The translations under genes were made by a program, and so were the position numbers. Positions 62,831 through 64,000 of a stretch of DNA of 64,000 nt are shown here, one piece after another. The first letter of the stretch is position 1; every line of letters begins with the position of its first letter. The notes under the pieces are model-generated. The model was not told the origin of the DNA. It ran no database searches and worked only from the letters and a program-made list of their open reading frames with translations. The DNA is from Paenibacillus tepidiphilus (GTDB taxonomy: Bacteria > Bacillota > Bacilli > Paenibacillales > Paenibacillaceae), in assembly GCF_008635795.1 (NCBI RefSeq), contig NZ_VWRQ01000024.1:1-64000 (forward strand). Direction: 5' to 3'.

Positions 62831-64000
62831 ATGTCCCGCCCATTGTCCCGTTCCATCCAGTTCCCGCTATTTATTCTGATGCTCAACCTGTTCATCGCCC
62901 TGCTGGGTCAGGGTATGGTGATCCCCATCCTCCCGGATTATCTGAAGCAGTTCGATGCGGGAGGTACCGCCGCCGGTTATCTGGTTGCCGCCTTCGGCGC
63001 CGCCCAGTTCATCTTCTCCCCGGTCGGCGGACAGCTCTCGGACCGCTGGGGGCGCAAGAAGCTGATCGTGGCCGGCCTGTTTCTGACCGTACTGTCCGAT
63101 CTCATCTTCGCCGCTTCGCACACGTTGCCCCTCTTGTATCTGGCCCGGTTCATCGGCGGCATGGGCGTGGGGATCATGGTCCCCGCCAACATGGCGTATG
63201 TGGCAGACATCACAACTCCCGATACACGGGCCAAAGGCATGGGCTACCTGGGCGCGGCCATGAACCTGGGCATGGTGCTGGGCCCCGGGCTGGGCGGTAT
63301 CATCGCCGAATTCGGCCTGCGGGTTCCGTATTATTTTGCCGCCGGATTGGGACTGGTCGCTACGATTCTGACACTGTTCATGCCGGAGACGCTGAAGCCC
63401 GAGCACCGGACCGCCCGCAGCCAGGCCTCCGGCAGACAGCCGCTCCTGAAGCCGCTCATCGACTCCTTCCGGACACCTTATTTCCGCTATCTGCTGCTTA
63501 TTCTCGTTATGACCTTCGGTCTGGTCAATTATGAGACGGTGTACGCCCTGTTCGTCGAGCGAAAGTACGGCCTTGGGGCCGGAAGAATCTCGCTGATCAT
63601 CACACTCAGTGCTGTAATCGGGATCATCGTACAGGTGTGGCTGCTCGATAAATTCATCAAGCGGTTCGGCGAGAAGCATCTGATCCGGCTCTCACTCATC
63701 ATGACTGCTGTCGCCCTTCTGCTGATGCTGGTCCGCGTGAACCTCGGTTATCTGCTGGCCGTGTCCGCCCTTTTCTTCACCTTCAATGCATTCCTGCGCC
63801 CCACGGTGAGCACCCTGATCTCCAATGCAGCCGGGAACCGCCAGGGGTATGCTTCCGGTCTGAACACCACTTATACCAGTCTGGGCAACATCCTTGGTCC
63901 TGTGATCGCGGGAACTTTGTTTGACAAACACATCAATTCGCCCTATATTTTGGGTGCATTCATTCTGATGATCGCCTTATGTCTGACGGTGAACATCCCC
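62831..64000 (+). CDS. MFS multidrug exporter (NorA/Bmr-like), 3' end beyond the window
   Basis: The first 390 residues of a major facilitator; the gene runs off the window end in frame. Family features are LLGQGMVIPILPDYLKQF in helix 1, the loop 2-3 motif GGQLSDRWGRKKLI (motif A), FIGGMGVGIMVPANMAYVAD and LGPGLGGIIAEFGLRVPYYF (motif C-like). About ten to eleven helices are visible. NorA/Bmr relatives export fluoroquinolones, dyes and quaternary amines by proton antiport; the substrate here is unknown. AAGGAGAG lies six bases before the ATG, and a palindromic operator is 14 bp upstream. Its coding frame was found by direct translation. Confidence 0.93.
   Translation, partial: MSRPLSRSIQFPLFILMLNLFIALLGQGMVIPILPDYLKQFDAGGTAAGYLVAAFGAAQFIFSPVGGQLSDRWGRKKLIVAGLFLTVLSDLIFAASHTLPLLYLARFIGGMGVGIMVPANMAYVADITTPDTRAKGMGYLGAAMNLGMVLGPGLGGIIAEFGLRVPYYFAAGLGLVATILTLFMPETLKPEHRTARSQASGRQPLLKPLIDSFRTPYFRYLLLILVMTFGLVNYETVYALFVERKYGLGAGRISLIITLSAVIGIIVQVWLLDKFIKRFGEKHLIRLSLIMTAVALLLMLVRVNLGYLLAVSALFFTFNAFLRPTVSTLISNAAGNRQGYASGLNTTYTSLGNILGPVIAGTLFDKHINSPYILGAFILMIALCLTVNIP

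Noticed and set aside
62867-63679. 270-codon minus-strand frame at the window end
   Set aside because: It is the reverse of the MFS exporter gene, whose plus-strand frame has a strong ribosome site and family motifs.

Overview
The window reads as chromosome of a spore-forming, low-to-mid GC Gram-positive, most likely Paenibacillus or a close relative. This is inferred from strong AGGAGG-type ribosome binding sites, a T-box before tyrS, a spoVACDE cluster, an SLH-GH18 protein, the Bacillus-type yqeG-yqeH-aroE-yhbY-nadD-yqeK-rsfS order, and several families of short tandem repeats between genes. No rRNA, tRNA, CRISPR array, phage or insertion sequence was recognised. Most genes lie on the minus strand.

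Region by region. (1) 1-2150: a repeat-rich non-coding stretch, then tyrS with its T-box leader. (2) 2236-10840: a compact minus-strand operon that appears to encode full mineralisation of cyanuric acid: biuret hydrolase (biuH), an ABC importer (binding lipoprotein, ATPase, permease), a cyanuric acid hydrolase/barbiturase family enzyme (atzD-like), a cupin, a PucR-type regulator and allophanate hydrolase (atzF). A decayed siderophore-binding gene sits at its 3' end. (3) 11-24 kb: sdpR/sdpI-like pair, MarR regulator, CBS protein, SLH-GH18 protein, papain-like protein, CdsA-like enzyme, Gfo/Idh/MocA oxidoreductase with a divergent AraC regulator, SGNH esterase, a YhgE/Pip protein and a secreted protein of unknown function. 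(4) 24.4-37.6 kb: an L-arabinose-polymer region: GH127, AraC regulator, GH43, GH51, a CUT1 sugar importer without its ATPase, a second GH51, and an ArsR-type regulator with a large extra domain. Two promoters here share a 30-bp element. (5) 37.7-39.7 kb: ECF sigma/anti-sigma pair and a 52-residue membrane protein. (6) 40.2-46.8 kb: the conserved yqe housekeeping cluster with cvfB and a minisatellite inserted before yqeM. (7) 46.9-51.3 kb: MoxR-DUF58-transglutaminase operon. (8) 51.6-57 kb: chemoreceptor, spoVAC-D-E, a newly noticed 56-residue membrane protein, M42 peptidase. (9) 57.1-62.1 kb: ABC-2 exporter with a NEW3-domain protein, divergent from a second sigma/anti-sigma pair. (10) 62.1-64 kb: repeats and an MFS exporter, cut by the window end, behind a long palindromic operator.

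Main points of interest are the single-operon cyanuric acid route with a cupin of unknown role, the shared promoter-operator module of the arabinan genes, and a 52-bp-period repeat found at two loci 50 kb apart. Functions are from reading the sequence and knowledge of the families; no database search was run.
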